Shown: positions 15,078-22,974 of the stretch, piece after piece
How positions within the stretch are numbered: the stretch's first letter is position 1
Layout: every line of letters starts with the position of its first letter
NCBI GenBank assembly: GCA_034430175.1
Contig: DAOUFI010000030.1
Location: 1-28,164, forward strand
DNA length: 28,164 bases
Source of the DNA: UBA6107 sp034430175
Lineage (GTDB): Bacteria > Chloroflexota > Anaerolineae > Anaerolineales > Anaerolineaceae
Direction of reading: 5' to 3'
The notes under the pieces: model-generated
The model's database searches: none
Told to the model about the DNA's origin: nothing
The model's input: the letters and a program-made list of their open reading frames with translations, nothing else
Position numbers and translations under genes: made by a program

Positions 15078-17435
15078 ATGGCAAACGTGAAATCGAAAGA
15101 ACAAAGTTCCAGCCCAATCGGTGCGAATTTGCCGCGCAATGACGTCTACGAAAAAGTAACCGGTATTGCGACGTTCACAGATGATATTCAGTTTGGCGGC
15201 AAGCTGCTTTACGCGCGAGTGAAACGTAGTCCATACCCGCACGCGCTCATCAAAAAAGTGGACGTCAGCAAAGCGCGCGCTTTTCCCGGAGTCAAAGCTG
15301 TAATCGTCGGGACAGATTTTCCGAACAAGATTGGTCTTTATTTGAAAGACAAAAACATCCTGGCAATTGACCGCGTTCGCTTTATCGGTGAACCCGTCGC
15401 GGCAGTTGCAGCAGTAAGTAATGAAATCGCTATGAAGGCACTCGATTTGATCGATGTCGAATATGAACAACTCGAGCCTATTTTCGACCCCGAATACGGT
15501 GCTTCTGAAAAAGCTCCATTGATCCATCCGAAACTTGGTGAGTATTCTTGGCCAAATTTCATCTTCCCCAAACCCGGAACCAACATTGCCAACCATTTCA
15601 AAATCCAAAAAGGTGATGTTGAAGCTGCCTGGCCAAAGTGCGCCCACATAGTGGAAAAAACTTTCCGCATTCCACACATTCAACATGTCCCCATCGAAAC
15701 CCATGTGGCTGTGGCGCTGCAGGATGAAAAAGGGAAAATTACTTTGTGGGCGTCATCGCAGTCACCATTTGCTCAACGCGCTCTTATCGCTGAATCCCTG
15801 GGGATTTCCCCCACTGACATCCGCGTGATTGCTCCGTTTGTTGGTGGAGGATTCGGCAGTAAAGCTGGCGTGACCATGGAAGCCATCCCGGTGGCTCTGG
15901 CGACCAAGTGCAAAGGTTATCCAGTCAAACTGCTGCTCACCCGCGAGGAAGAATTCTACACAAACTTCGTTCGTCAGGGCCTCGTCATCCATGTCAAGGT
16001 TGGTTGCGATAAAGACGGTAAATTGCTTGCTCTAAAGAACCTGATGTACTGGGATGGTGGTGGTTCCACAGAATATGGCGTGAACGTTACCCGCGCTGGT
16101 GGCTATTCCAGCTCTGGGCCATATGATATCCCAAACGTAAGAACCGACTCTATTTGCGTCTACACCAATCACCCCATCGGCGGTGCCTATCGCGGCTTTG
16201 GCATGTCTGAGCTACACACAGGTTTGGACCAGGCGATGGATGAACTGGCTGAAGCCGTCGGCATTGATAAACCCACCTTCCTGAAGATGAACGGTGTCAA
16301 AGAGGGTGAAACGCTCGATACCGGAATGAAGATGCACGCCAACGGGTTGACCCAGTGTATCGACAACGTCGCAAAAGCCATCCACTGGGACGAGCCCAAA
16401 ACTCCCAGTTCTCCCAACAAGTTGCGCGGCCGCGGTATCGCGATCGCCTGGAAAGCCCCCGCCATGCCTCCCAACGCTGGTTCGAGCGCCTGGGTAGAGC
16501 TGGCTGAAGATGGACATGTTACTGTCGGTGTTGGCGGTCAGGAGATCGGTCAGGGTACCTTTACAGTCATGGCTCAAATGGCCGCAGCTGCTTTGGGTGT
16601 GCCCTACGAGCACGTGCGAATTGCCGGTCCTGTCGATACCCAATACAGCCCCTACGAATGGCAAACTGTTGCCAGCCGACTGACATGGAGTATGGGTAAC
16701 GCCATACGCGAAGCCGCTCTGGACGCCCGCAAGCAAATCTTGGACATAGTTGCTGAGGCATGGCACGAGAAACCTGAAGACTTGGACATCGTGAACGGCG
16801 TTGTGGTTTCTTATAAATCTGAGAATGAAACCTCTCTCAAAAACATCGCCATCTACGGTATGCCAAAAGAGAACGACCAGGGTTGGATCGGCGGTCCGAT
16901 CATCGGTCGCGGAACCTTTATGCCCACCTATGTTACCGGGTTGGATCCCGAGACCGGACAGGGAACCAGATCGGTCGTTCACTACACGGTTGGATGCGAA
17001 GGTCTGGATATCGAGATCGACAAGGACACCGGCAAGATCACCGTTCTCAATGCTGCCGCATCCTTTGACGTAGGTCATGCTATCAACCCGACCCTTGTCA
17101 AAGCCCAAATCGAAGGCGGATTTGTACAGGGTCTGAGCTCAGCCATGTTCGAAGAGATCAAACTCAAGCAGGGCGTGATGACCAACCCAAGCTTCGTCGA
17201 TTATCGCATTGCCACCGCTCCAGATGTAGATTTTCCGCTCGAGACCCCCTATGTTGAAGTACCACAGGATGACGGGCCATGGGGAGCGCGCGGAATTGGT
17301 GAACACCCAATGGTTCCCACCATCGCGGCACTTGGAAATGCCATCTACGATGCCACAAAGATCAGATTGCCAGGTCCACCTTACTCGGCTGAAAAGATAT
17401 ACCTGGCGCTCTTGGACAAGGGAATAGTGGAATAA
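15078..17435 (+). CDS. Molybdenum hydroxylase catalytic subunit
   Basis: A 785-residue molybdopterin-binding subunit of the xanthine dehydrogenase family. Visible motifs are FVGGGFGSKAG, GGAYRGFG (Arg372, in the place of the substrate-orienting arginine of xanthine oxidase), GVGGQEIGQGT (Gln488, near the Mo ligands) and WGARGIGEHPM with the likely catalytic Glu742. The CoxL signature AYRCSFR is absent, so this is not a CO dehydrogenase. With a nucleobase permease upstream, hydroxylation of a purine or pyrimidine ring is the likely reaction, but aromatic or nicotinate-type substrates cannot be excluded. ATG at 15078 has AAGGAG at 15065-15070; the open frame back to 14991 overlaps the previous gene. 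No maturation gene is nearby. Confidence 0.93.
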   Translation: MANVKSKEQSSSPIGANLPRNDVYEKVTGIATFTDDIQFGGKLLYARVKRSPYPHALIKKVDVSKARAFPGVKAVIVGTDFPNKIGLYLKDKNILAIDRVRFIGEPVAAVAAVSNEIAMKALDLIDVEYEQLEPIFDPEYGASEKAPLIHPKLGEYSWPNFIFPKPGTNIANHFKIQKGDVEAAWPKCAHIVEKTFRIPHIQHVPIETHVAVALQDEKGKITLWASSQSPFAQRALIAESLGISPTDIRVIAPFVGGGFGSKAGVTMEAIPVALATKCKGYPVKLLLTREEEFYTNFVRQGLVIHVKVGCDKDGKLLALKNLMYWDGGGSTEYGVNVTRAGGYSSSGPYDIPNVRTDSICVYTNHPIGGAYRGFGMSELHTGLDQAMDELAEAVGIDKPTFLKMNGVKEGETLDTGMKMHANGLTQCIDNVAKAIHWDEPKTPSSPNKLRGRGIAIAWKAPAMPPNAGSSAWVELAEDGHVTVGVGGQEIGQGTFTVMAQMAAAALGVPYEHVRIAGPVDTQYSPYEWQTVASRLTWSMGNAIREAALDARKQILDIVAEAWHEKPEDLDIVNGVVVSYKSENETSLKNIAIYGMPKENDQGWIGGPIIGRGTFMPTYVTGLDPETGQGTRSVVHYTVGCEGLDIEIDKDTGKITVLNAAASFDVGHAINPTLVKAQIEGGFVQGLSSAMFEEIKLKQGVMTNPSFVDYRIATAPDVDFPLETPYVEVPQDDGPWGARGIGEHPMVPTIAALGNAIYDATKIRLPGPPYSAEKIYLALLDKGIVE

Positions 17436-17441
17436 CACAAT

Positions 17442-17473
17442 CATGCCGGAGGGGACTCCGGCATGATTTTTCT
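17442..17473 (+). terminator. Terminator of the hydroxylase operon
   Basis: A perfect 10-bp stem CATGCCGGAG / CTCCGGCATG with a GGGA tetraloop is followed by ATTTTT, directly after the stop of the Mo subunit gene. Confidence 0.9.
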
Positions 17474-17819
17474 GTTTCAATCTCGTATAACGCTTACCTC
17501 AATGAAAACATTCTTCTAACCATAGGTTTTGGAAACCGGATCGTTTGCAGCAATGCAAAACTACTTTTTCAAATAAGAAAAATACCGCCTGAGAAATTGG
17601 TTTTTAGAACAGTATCGTATCCACAGGATTGAGAGACGGTAATTATTTCTAGTCAGGTGAAGAATATTGGTTAATTGGCCTCAACAGCCACTATATCATC
17701 TGAAGAAATGTGACAATCAACGTTATATGATGCTATGTGTATCACTTGTAATGTCAGACATGCGAACATAAACTAAAGGAAACATTTTAGCTTTCCCAAA
17801 TTTATCTTTGGAGGAATAA
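17474..17819 (+). other. Leader region of the decarboxylase operon, no gene seen
   Basis: About 345 bases without a plausible frame. Two small hairpins stand side by side: GGTTT-TGG-AAACC (17525-17537) and TTTGCA-GCAA-TGCAAA (17544-17559). No promoter with both boxes is convincing. The operon's ribosome site GGAGG is at the 3' end. The length suggests regulation, but no known riboswitch is recognised. Confidence 0.4.
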
Positions 17820-19391
17820 ATGGAAAATTCGAAAACAGATCTCGGGGCTGTAAATGCCAAGGTTGTTGAGCTTCGCGATCAGATGAAATTGGGTGGTGGA
17901 GATAAACGTATCGAAGCCCAACACGCGAAAGGCAAGAAGACTGCCCGCGAACGTGTGGATGAACTATTAGATAAAGGCTCCTTCCAGGAAATCAACGGCT
18001 TGATGCTCAATCGCCATACAGATTTCGGAATGGACAAGGAGAAAATCCTTGGTGATGGTATGGTTGCTGGATTCGGCACGATCGATGGCCGTAAAGTCTG
18101 CGTTTTTGCACAAGACTTCACGGTCATGGGTGGATCGTTTGGTGAAGTAGCCGGCCAGAAAGTCGCCCGTGTCATGGATCTTGCGCTCACTGCCGGTGTA
18201 CCTGTGATCGGCATCAATGATGGCGGTGGCGCCCGAATTCAAGAAGGCATCTATAGTCTGGCTGCTTTTGGCGAACTTTTTTATCGCAACGTACAAGCCT
18301 CTGGCGTGATTCCCCAAATCAGTGTAATGGTTGGCCCTTCAGCCGGTGGCGCAGTCTATTCCCCCGCTATGACTGATTTCATTGTCATGACCAAAGGCAC
18401 CAGCAATATGTTCATCACGGGACCTGAAGTTATTAAAACGGTTACCGGCGAAGAAGTGGATGCTGAGACTCTTGGCGGCGCCATCACCCACGGCAGTATC
18501 AGCGGTGTCGCGCATTTTGTTGGTGAGAACGAAACCGATACATTCGCCATTGTAAAGAAATTACTGTCATATTTACCCGATAACAATACAGCTTCCCCCA
18601 GGATCATCGACTGCAAAGACAGCCCCCTGCGTGCTGATAAGGAATTGAATTCCATCGTCCCCAATGATCCCAGCCAAACCTATAATATCCTTGATGTCAT
18701 TAACAAGGTCGTTGACAGCAATTCATTCTTTGAAGTTCATAGCGGATATGCGCAGAACGCAGTTGTCGGTTTTGCCCGTATGAACGGAGAAGTAATCGGC
18801 GTGGTTGCCAACCAGCCTGCTAATATGGCTGGCGTTCTTGACATCAATGCCTCAGACAAGATCGCCCGATTCGTTCGTTTCTGCGATGCTTACAGTATCC
18901 CGCTGGTAACATTTGTTGACTGCCCGGGATTCATGCCGGGGACAGTCACCGAGCACGGCGGCATCATACGTCATGGTGCGAAAATCGTATATGCCTTCTC
19001 TGAAGCTTCGGTTCCAAAGATATCCATTGTGACCCGTAAGGCTTATGGTGGGGCATATATTGTTATGAGTTCAAAGCACATTCATGCCGATATGGTATTT
19101 GCCTGGCCTACCGCTGAAATCGCTGTTATGGGTGCTGCCGGTGCTGTAAACATCTTGTATGGCCGTGAATTAAAGACAAAAAGCCCCGAAGAAGCTGCCA
19201 CCATGCGCACTGAGTTGGTGAAGGAGTTTACCGAAAAATTCCAGAATCCATATGCAGCAGCCGCTAGCGGTTATGTCGATGAGGTAATTCTGCCCAGCGA
19301 AACCCGCCAGCGCGTAATCACTGCACTCGAAATGTTCAGAAACAAACAATCTACTTCGTTGCCGAAGAAACACGGCAATATTCCTTTGTAA
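17820..19391 (+). CDS. Biotin-dependent carboxyltransferase, decarboxylase alpha subunit
   Basis: A 523-residue carboxyltransferase of the PccB/MmdA family. It holds two crotonase-like halves: the first with DGGGARIQEGI and GPSAGGAVYSPA, the second with FVDCPGFMPGT, EHGGIIRHGAK, RKAYGGAY and AWPTAEIAVMG. It should move CO2 from an acyl-CoA to biotin on the carrier encoded two genes later. No biotin carboxylase is present, while delta and beta membrane subunits are, so the complex is a sodium-pumping decarboxylase rather than an ATP-driven carboxylase. Ile414 follows GGAY, where propionyl-CoA carboxylases have Asp and acetyl-CoA carboxylases of the same family have Ile; this makes malonyl-CoA a candidate substrate beside methylmalonyl-CoA. 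First gene of an eight-gene run. Confidence 0.93.
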   Translation: MENSKTDLGAVNAKVVELRDQMKLGGGDKRIEAQHAKGKKTARERVDELLDKGSFQEINGLMLNRHTDFGMDKEKILGDGMVAGFGTIDGRKVCVFAQDFTVMGGSFGEVAGQKVARVMDLALTAGVPVIGINDGGGARIQEGIYSLAAFGELFYRNVQASGVIPQISVMVGPSAGGAVYSPAMTDFIVMTKGTSNMFITGPEVIKTVTGEEVDAETLGGAITHGSISGVAHFVGENETDTFAIVKKLLSYLPDNNTASPRIIDCKDSPLRADKELNSIVPNDPSQTYNILDVINKVVDSNSFFEVHSGYAQNAVVGFARMNGEVIGVVANQPANMAGVLDINASDKIARFVRFCDAYSIPLVTFVDCPGFMPGTVTEHGGIIRHGAKIVYAFSEASVPKISIVTRKAYGGAYIVMSSKHIHADMVFAWPTAEIAVMGAAGAVNILYGRELKTKSPEEAATMRTELVKEFTEKFQNPYAAAASGYVDEVILPSETRQRVITALEMFRNKQSTSLPKKHGNIPL

Positions 19392-19405
19392 TCAGAGGAT
19401 AAATT

Positions 19406-19765
19406 ATGAATGTCAACTGGGAAACAGTACTATTAGCTTTAAAGATTTCGGGAGTAGGTATCCTTGTACTACTTCTTGTGCTGGCTCTTCTCGCGTTAGT
19501 TGTTGGCTTTTTAACACGGGTAATTAAAGATAAACCCGAAGAGGAAGAAAATGAAAACGCGGATATTGAAGGAGAGCCCGCACCCGTCATTGCCAACCAG
19601 ACGAGTGATCTGGCAAAAATCGCGGCCATTGCTGTAGCCATCGCGCGTACGCAATCAGAATTATCCATCAAAACAAAATCGGAAACGATGTCTTTGAATT
19701 CTTGGGGACAGTTCCACCTTTCTCGACGTTTAAACCTTTCTTCATCCATCAGGAGATCGAAATGA
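19406..19765 (+). CDS. Small delta-type (OadG-like) decarboxylase subunit
   Basis: A 119-residue protein with one N-terminal membrane helix (about residues 14-36), an acidic stretch PEEEENENADIEGE, and a C-terminal WGQFHLSRRLNL segment like the tail of MmdD/OadG subunits. It probably holds the soluble carboxyltransferase and biotin carrier against the membrane pump. It starts 14 bases after the alpha subunit with AGAGGA as ribosome site. Its TGA overlaps the ATG of the biotin carrier as ATGA, so the two are translated in a coupled way. Confidence 0.82.
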   Translation: MNVNWETVLLALKISGVGILVLLLVLALLALVVGFLTRVIKDKPEEEENENADIEGEPAPVIANQTSDLAKIAAIAVAIARTQSELSIKTKSETMSLNSWGQFHLSRRLNLSSSIRRSK

Positions 19766-20214
19766 ATCATTTTCGTCTAGCAGTAGAAAACAATACTTAT
19801 GAGGTTGAAATCCTCAATGACCCACGAGCTGATGAAGTTCAGGTCAAGGTAGATGGCACCATTTACACAGTAAAGGCAGAGGATTTGGATACCGCTCAAA
19901 CTACCGGCGTTCAGACTGCCGTCACTTCAACCCCCGCTCCTACCCGAGCTGCTTCCGCACCGGTTGCCAGCGCTCCCGTAGTTGACGCAGCCGCTGCCGG
20001 ATCCAACACCGTCCGCGCCCCACTGCCTGGCAAGATCACATCCGTCAAAGTAAGCACCGGTCAAAATGTGAAAGTCAACGACCCACTCGTCGTGATAGAA
20101 GCCATGAAAGCCCAGAACATAATCCGGGCACAACAAGATGGAAAAATCGGCAAGATCTATGTTTCAGTTGGTGGTCACATCGCTCATGGTGCCCCCTTGC
20201 TGGATATTGAATAG
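19762..20214 (+). CDS. Biotin carrier subunit with an EAMKA motif
   Basis: A 150-residue biotinyl carrier. Residues 1-50 form a small folded part, about 50-78 an Ala/Pro/Thr-rich flexible linker, and 79-150 a biotinyl domain. Lys116 in EAMKAQN is the expected biotin site, 34 residues from the C-terminus as usual. The residue after the lysine is Ala where nearly all carriers have Met (EAMKM). It carries CO2 from the alpha subunit to the membrane beta subunit. ATG at 19762 overlaps the stop of the delta gene and has AGGAG upstream; the frame is open from 19702, but that part belongs to the delta gene. A lipoyl role is unlikely given the Ala-Met before the lysine. Confidence 0.9.
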   Translation: MNHFRLAVENNTYEVEILNDPRADEVQVKVDGTIYTVKAEDLDTAQTTGVQTAVTSTPAPTRAASAPVASAPVVDAAAAGSNTVRAPLPGKITSVKVSTGQNVKVNDPLVVIEAMKAQNIIRAQQDGKIGKIYVSVGGHIAHGAPLLDIE

Positions 20215-20233
20215 ATCGGAAAAGGATTAAACC

Positions 20234-21379
20234 ATGACACTGGATTTGACAGGATTGCTTGGTGGTTTGTTGGACATAACACTCCCACAAATCATCATGA
20301 TCGTTGTCGCATTAGTTTTGATGTACCTGGGAATTTTCAAAGAGTACGAGCCAAATCTTTTAATCCCGATCGGTTTTGGATGTATTCTGGGAAATCTCCC
20401 TGTTGCTGCCAATATGATCGGCCCAGATGGGCTCTTTGGTATTTTATACAAAGCAGGCATCTCGAATGAGCTATTTCCTTTGTTGATCTTTCTTGGCGTA
20501 GGTGCAATGCTCGATTTACGCCCTCTGTTAAGCCAACCGATCATGTTCATCATGGGTGCCCTGGCTCACCTCGGAATTTTTGCCACCCTGGTCATCGCAT
20601 TGATTCTTGGATTCAATCTTCCAGAAGCAACTGCCATTGGTATGATCGGCGCAATCGACGGCCCAACGGTAATTTATGTCAACTCAAAGCTGGGTGGTTT
20701 CTTTCAAACGCCCGGTTTGGCAGCCGCGATCGCTGTTACTGCTTACTCGTACATGAGTTTGGTTCCCATCATTCAACCTCCCTTGATGAGATTGTTCACA
20801 ACCAAAGCAGAGCGAGGCATCCACATGGAATATACTCCTCGTCCCGTCGCAAAGCTAACAGTCATCATCTTCCCAATATTGTTGACGGTCATCGCCGGAA
20901 TTTTCCTGCCCCAGGCTGCTCCTCTGATCGCTACCTTGATGCTTGGTAATTTGCTCAAGGAATCCGGCGTGGTTGAAGGTTTGGTCGACACCGCAAAAGA
21001 CACGATCACTAATGTTGCAACCATTTTCCTGGGAATCACCATCGGTTCAACAATGCAGGCAGATCAGTTCCTAAACAAAGGCACCCTGTTTGTTCTGCTG
21101 CTTGGATTGATCGCTTTCGCGTTGAATACCATTGGTGGTCTACTCTTCGGAAAACTGGTTTGCTTGCTGTCCGGACGCAAGATCAATCCCCTTGTCGGCG
21201 CCGCAGCAATCAGCGCTTTTCCAATGAGTGGTCGTTTGGCTCAAAAAGTTGCCCTTGAAACTGACAACAATAATTTCATTCTGATGCATGCGCTAGGCGC
21301 CAACGCAGCCGGACAGGTCGCATCGGTTTTGGCTGCTGGTATTTTGATTCAAATGATATTCCCCATGTTTTTACACTGA
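20234..21379 (+). CDS. Na+-transporting decarboxylase beta subunit (OadB/GcdB-like)
   Basis: A 381-residue integral membrane protein with about 10 hydrophobic segments, similar in length to GcdB and MmdB. IGAIDGPTVIY carries Asp142, matching the sodium-coupling aspartate of the GGADGPT motif of OadB, with the two residues before it changed. The C-terminal pair ISAFPMSGRLAQ and HALGANAAGQVASVLAAG matches the conserved regions near the end of this family. It decarboxylates carboxybiotin and pumps Na+ outward, saving energy as a sodium gradient. It starts 19 bases after the carrier with AAAGGA upstream. This gene makes the decarboxylase assignment firm. Confidence 0.94.
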   Translation: MTLDLTGLLGGLLDITLPQIIMIVVALVLMYLGIFKEYEPNLLIPIGFGCILGNLPVAANMIGPDGLFGILYKAGISNELFPLLIFLGVGAMLDLRPLLSQPIMFIMGALAHLGIFATLVIALILGFNLPEATAIGMIGAIDGPTVIYVNSKLGGFFQTPGLAAAIAVTAYSYMSLVPIIQPPLMRLFTTKAERGIHMEYTPRPVAKLTVIIFPILLTVIAGIFLPQAAPLIATLMLGNLLKESGVVEGLVDTAKDTITNVATIFLGITIGSTMQADQFLNKGTLFVLLLGLIAFALNTIGGLLFGKLVCLLSGRKINPLVGAAAISAFPMSGRLAQKVALETDNNNFILMHALGANAAGQVASVLAAGILIQMIFPMFLH

Positions 21380-21403
21380 TCTCTATGAAAGGAGGATTTA
21401 AAA

Positions 21404-22954
21404 TTGACCACAAAATCGATAGTAAAAACAAGTGAGTACCACGACTCGGTCAGCCTGATGCTTGTAGCAAAGGAACTGGTAAAGTTTCCCGGCGTTCAGG
21501 ATGCCTCGGTGGTCATGGGAACAGACTCGAACAAGGCCCTGCTCGAACAATCGGGTTTGTTAACAGCTGAAGCTAAGAAAGCCACCCCTAACGACCTGAT
21601 AATTTCAGTAAAAACAGCAGGAAACGTCGATGATGCTCTGGCTGAGGCAGAGGCTCTTCTGAATAGAAAAATCACGGCTGACGATAAGTTGGAGTTCCGC
21701 CCAAAGACAGTACGTAGTGCTGTAAAATCGCACCCTAACGCCAACGTGGCGATCATCTCCATTGCTGGTCGTTATGCCGCTGAAGAAGCCTGGGAATGCC
21801 TCTTATCAGGCATGCATGTGCTCCTCTTCAGCGATAACGTCAGTAAGGAAGATGAGCTGGCCCTCAAAAAATATGGCCGCGATCACGGTCTGCTAGTAAT
21901 GGGTCCTGGCGCTGGTACAGCCATCCTCAATGGAGTGTCATTGGCTTTCGCTAACGTCATCCCCGCTGGTCCAGTGGGAATTGTTTCCGCAGCCGGTACA
22001 GGTTTACAAGAGACTAGCACTCTGCTGGCCAAAAACGGTGTCGGCATTACCCAAGGCATCGGCACCGGTGGCGGTGACGTCAAGAAAGAAATCGGCGGCA
22101 TCATGTACATCGAGGGTCTCAAAGCCCTCCAGGCTGACCCGTCCACAAAAGTAATTCTGATGGTTAGTAAACTACCCGATATCGAAGTCGAAAAAGTATT
22201 GATGGAACAGGTGTCTGCCAGCAAGAAGCCCACCGTCATTTGCCTTCTTGGCGGTAAGACTCGTGATGCTCACATCCCTACCAATGCTGTCGTCTGCAGC
22301 ACCCTTGAAGAAGCCGCTCTCACCGCTGCCAAATTGGCCGGCGCTAAGATCGGCGACATTCAAGAAAAAATCGCCAAGGAAACTAAAGAAGCAGAAACTC
22401 TTGCCAAAGAGCTCAAGAAACTGCTCAAACCCGGTCAAAAGCATATGCGTGCCTTGTTCTCTGGCGGCACGCTTTGCTACGAATCCCAGGTGATCTGGCG
22501 TGACAGTTTCAATTTCGAAGTGTATTCCAACGCTCCTCTAGATAAGAAATTCAAAATGAAAGATTCCACCCGCAGTGAAGGCAATGTAGCCGTCGACTTG
22601 GGTGAAGAGGAATTCACCGTTGGACGTCCACATCCCATGATCGATAACGACTTGCGCATGCGCCGCATCATCCAGGAAGCTTCTGATCCCTCAGTGGCTG
22701 TGATATTTATGGATGTAGTAATTGGTTACGGCGCCCATCCCGACCCCGCTGCTGAATTGACCGAAGCCATTCGGAAAGGCGCTGCCCTGGCTAAATCGCA
22801 AGGCCGCGAGATCGTCTTCGTGGCTTCCGTTACCGGCACCGAACAGGATCCCCAGGGTCTCACTCGTACCACCGAGATCCTTCAGGCTGCTGGCGTGCAT
22901 GTGATGAAGAGTAACGCCATGGCCTCACGCCTGGCCGGATACATTATCTCTTAG
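21404..22954 (+). CDS. fdrA: FdrA family protein (acyl-CoA synthetase-like)
   Basis: A 516-residue FdrA protein. The middle has a CoA-binding-like part similar to succinyl-CoA synthetase alpha (GPVGIVSAAGTGLQETSTLL, GIGTGGGDVKKEIGG, then a DPSTKVILMVSKLPD stretch). The C-terminal part has LFSGGTLCYES and a ligase-CoA-like end. In E. coli FdrA is one of three subunits (AllF) of oxamate carbamoyltransferase with YlbE (DUF1116) and YlbF (DUF2877). Here DUF1116 follows directly and DUF2877 lies downstream on the other strand. A TTG start at 21404 is supported by AAAGGAGG eight bases upstream. The true substrate may differ from E. coli, since no allantoin genes are seen. The gene lies 24 bases behind the decarboxylase beta subunit. 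Confidence 0.94.
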   Translation: MTTKSIVKTSEYHDSVSLMLVAKELVKFPGVQDASVVMGTDSNKALLEQSGLLTAEAKKATPNDLIISVKTAGNVDDALAEAEALLNRKITADDKLEFRPKTVRSAVKSHPNANVAIISIAGRYAAEEAWECLLSGMHVLLFSDNVSKEDELALKKYGRDHGLLVMGPGAGTAILNGVSLAFANVIPAGPVGIVSAAGTGLQETSTLLAKNGVGITQGIGTGGGDVKKEIGGIMYIEGLKALQADPSTKVILMVSKLPDIEVEKVLMEQVSASKKPTVICLLGGKTRDAHIPTNAVVCSTLEEAALTAAKLAGAKIGDIQEKIAKETKEAETLAKELKKLLKPGQKHMRALFSGGTLCYESQVIWRDSFNFEVYSNAPLDKKFKMKDSTRSEGNVAVDLGEEEFTVGRPHPMIDNDLRMRRIIQEASDPSVAVIFMDVVIGYGAHPDPAAELTEAIRKGAALAKSQGREIVFVASVTGTEQDPQGLTRTTEILQAAGVHVMKSNAMASRLAGYIIS

Positions 22955-22974
22955 GCTGAGAAACGGAGCATATT

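Noticed and set aside
16212..17108. Long antisense frames inside the Mo hydroxylase gene, up to 298 codons
   Set aside because: They lie opposite a well-supported catalytic subunit, have no ribosome sites and no recognisable domains; they arise from its codon usage.
15078..17435. Reading the hydroxylase as aerobic CO dehydrogenase
   Set aside because: The CoxL active-site loop AYRCSFR is missing; the sequence has GGAYRGFG as in xanthine dehydrogenase-like enzymes.
17820..19391. Reading the alpha subunit as part of an ATP-dependent acyl-CoA carboxylase
   Set aside because: No biotin carboxylase gene is present, while the membrane beta and delta subunits of a sodium-pump decarboxylase follow directly.
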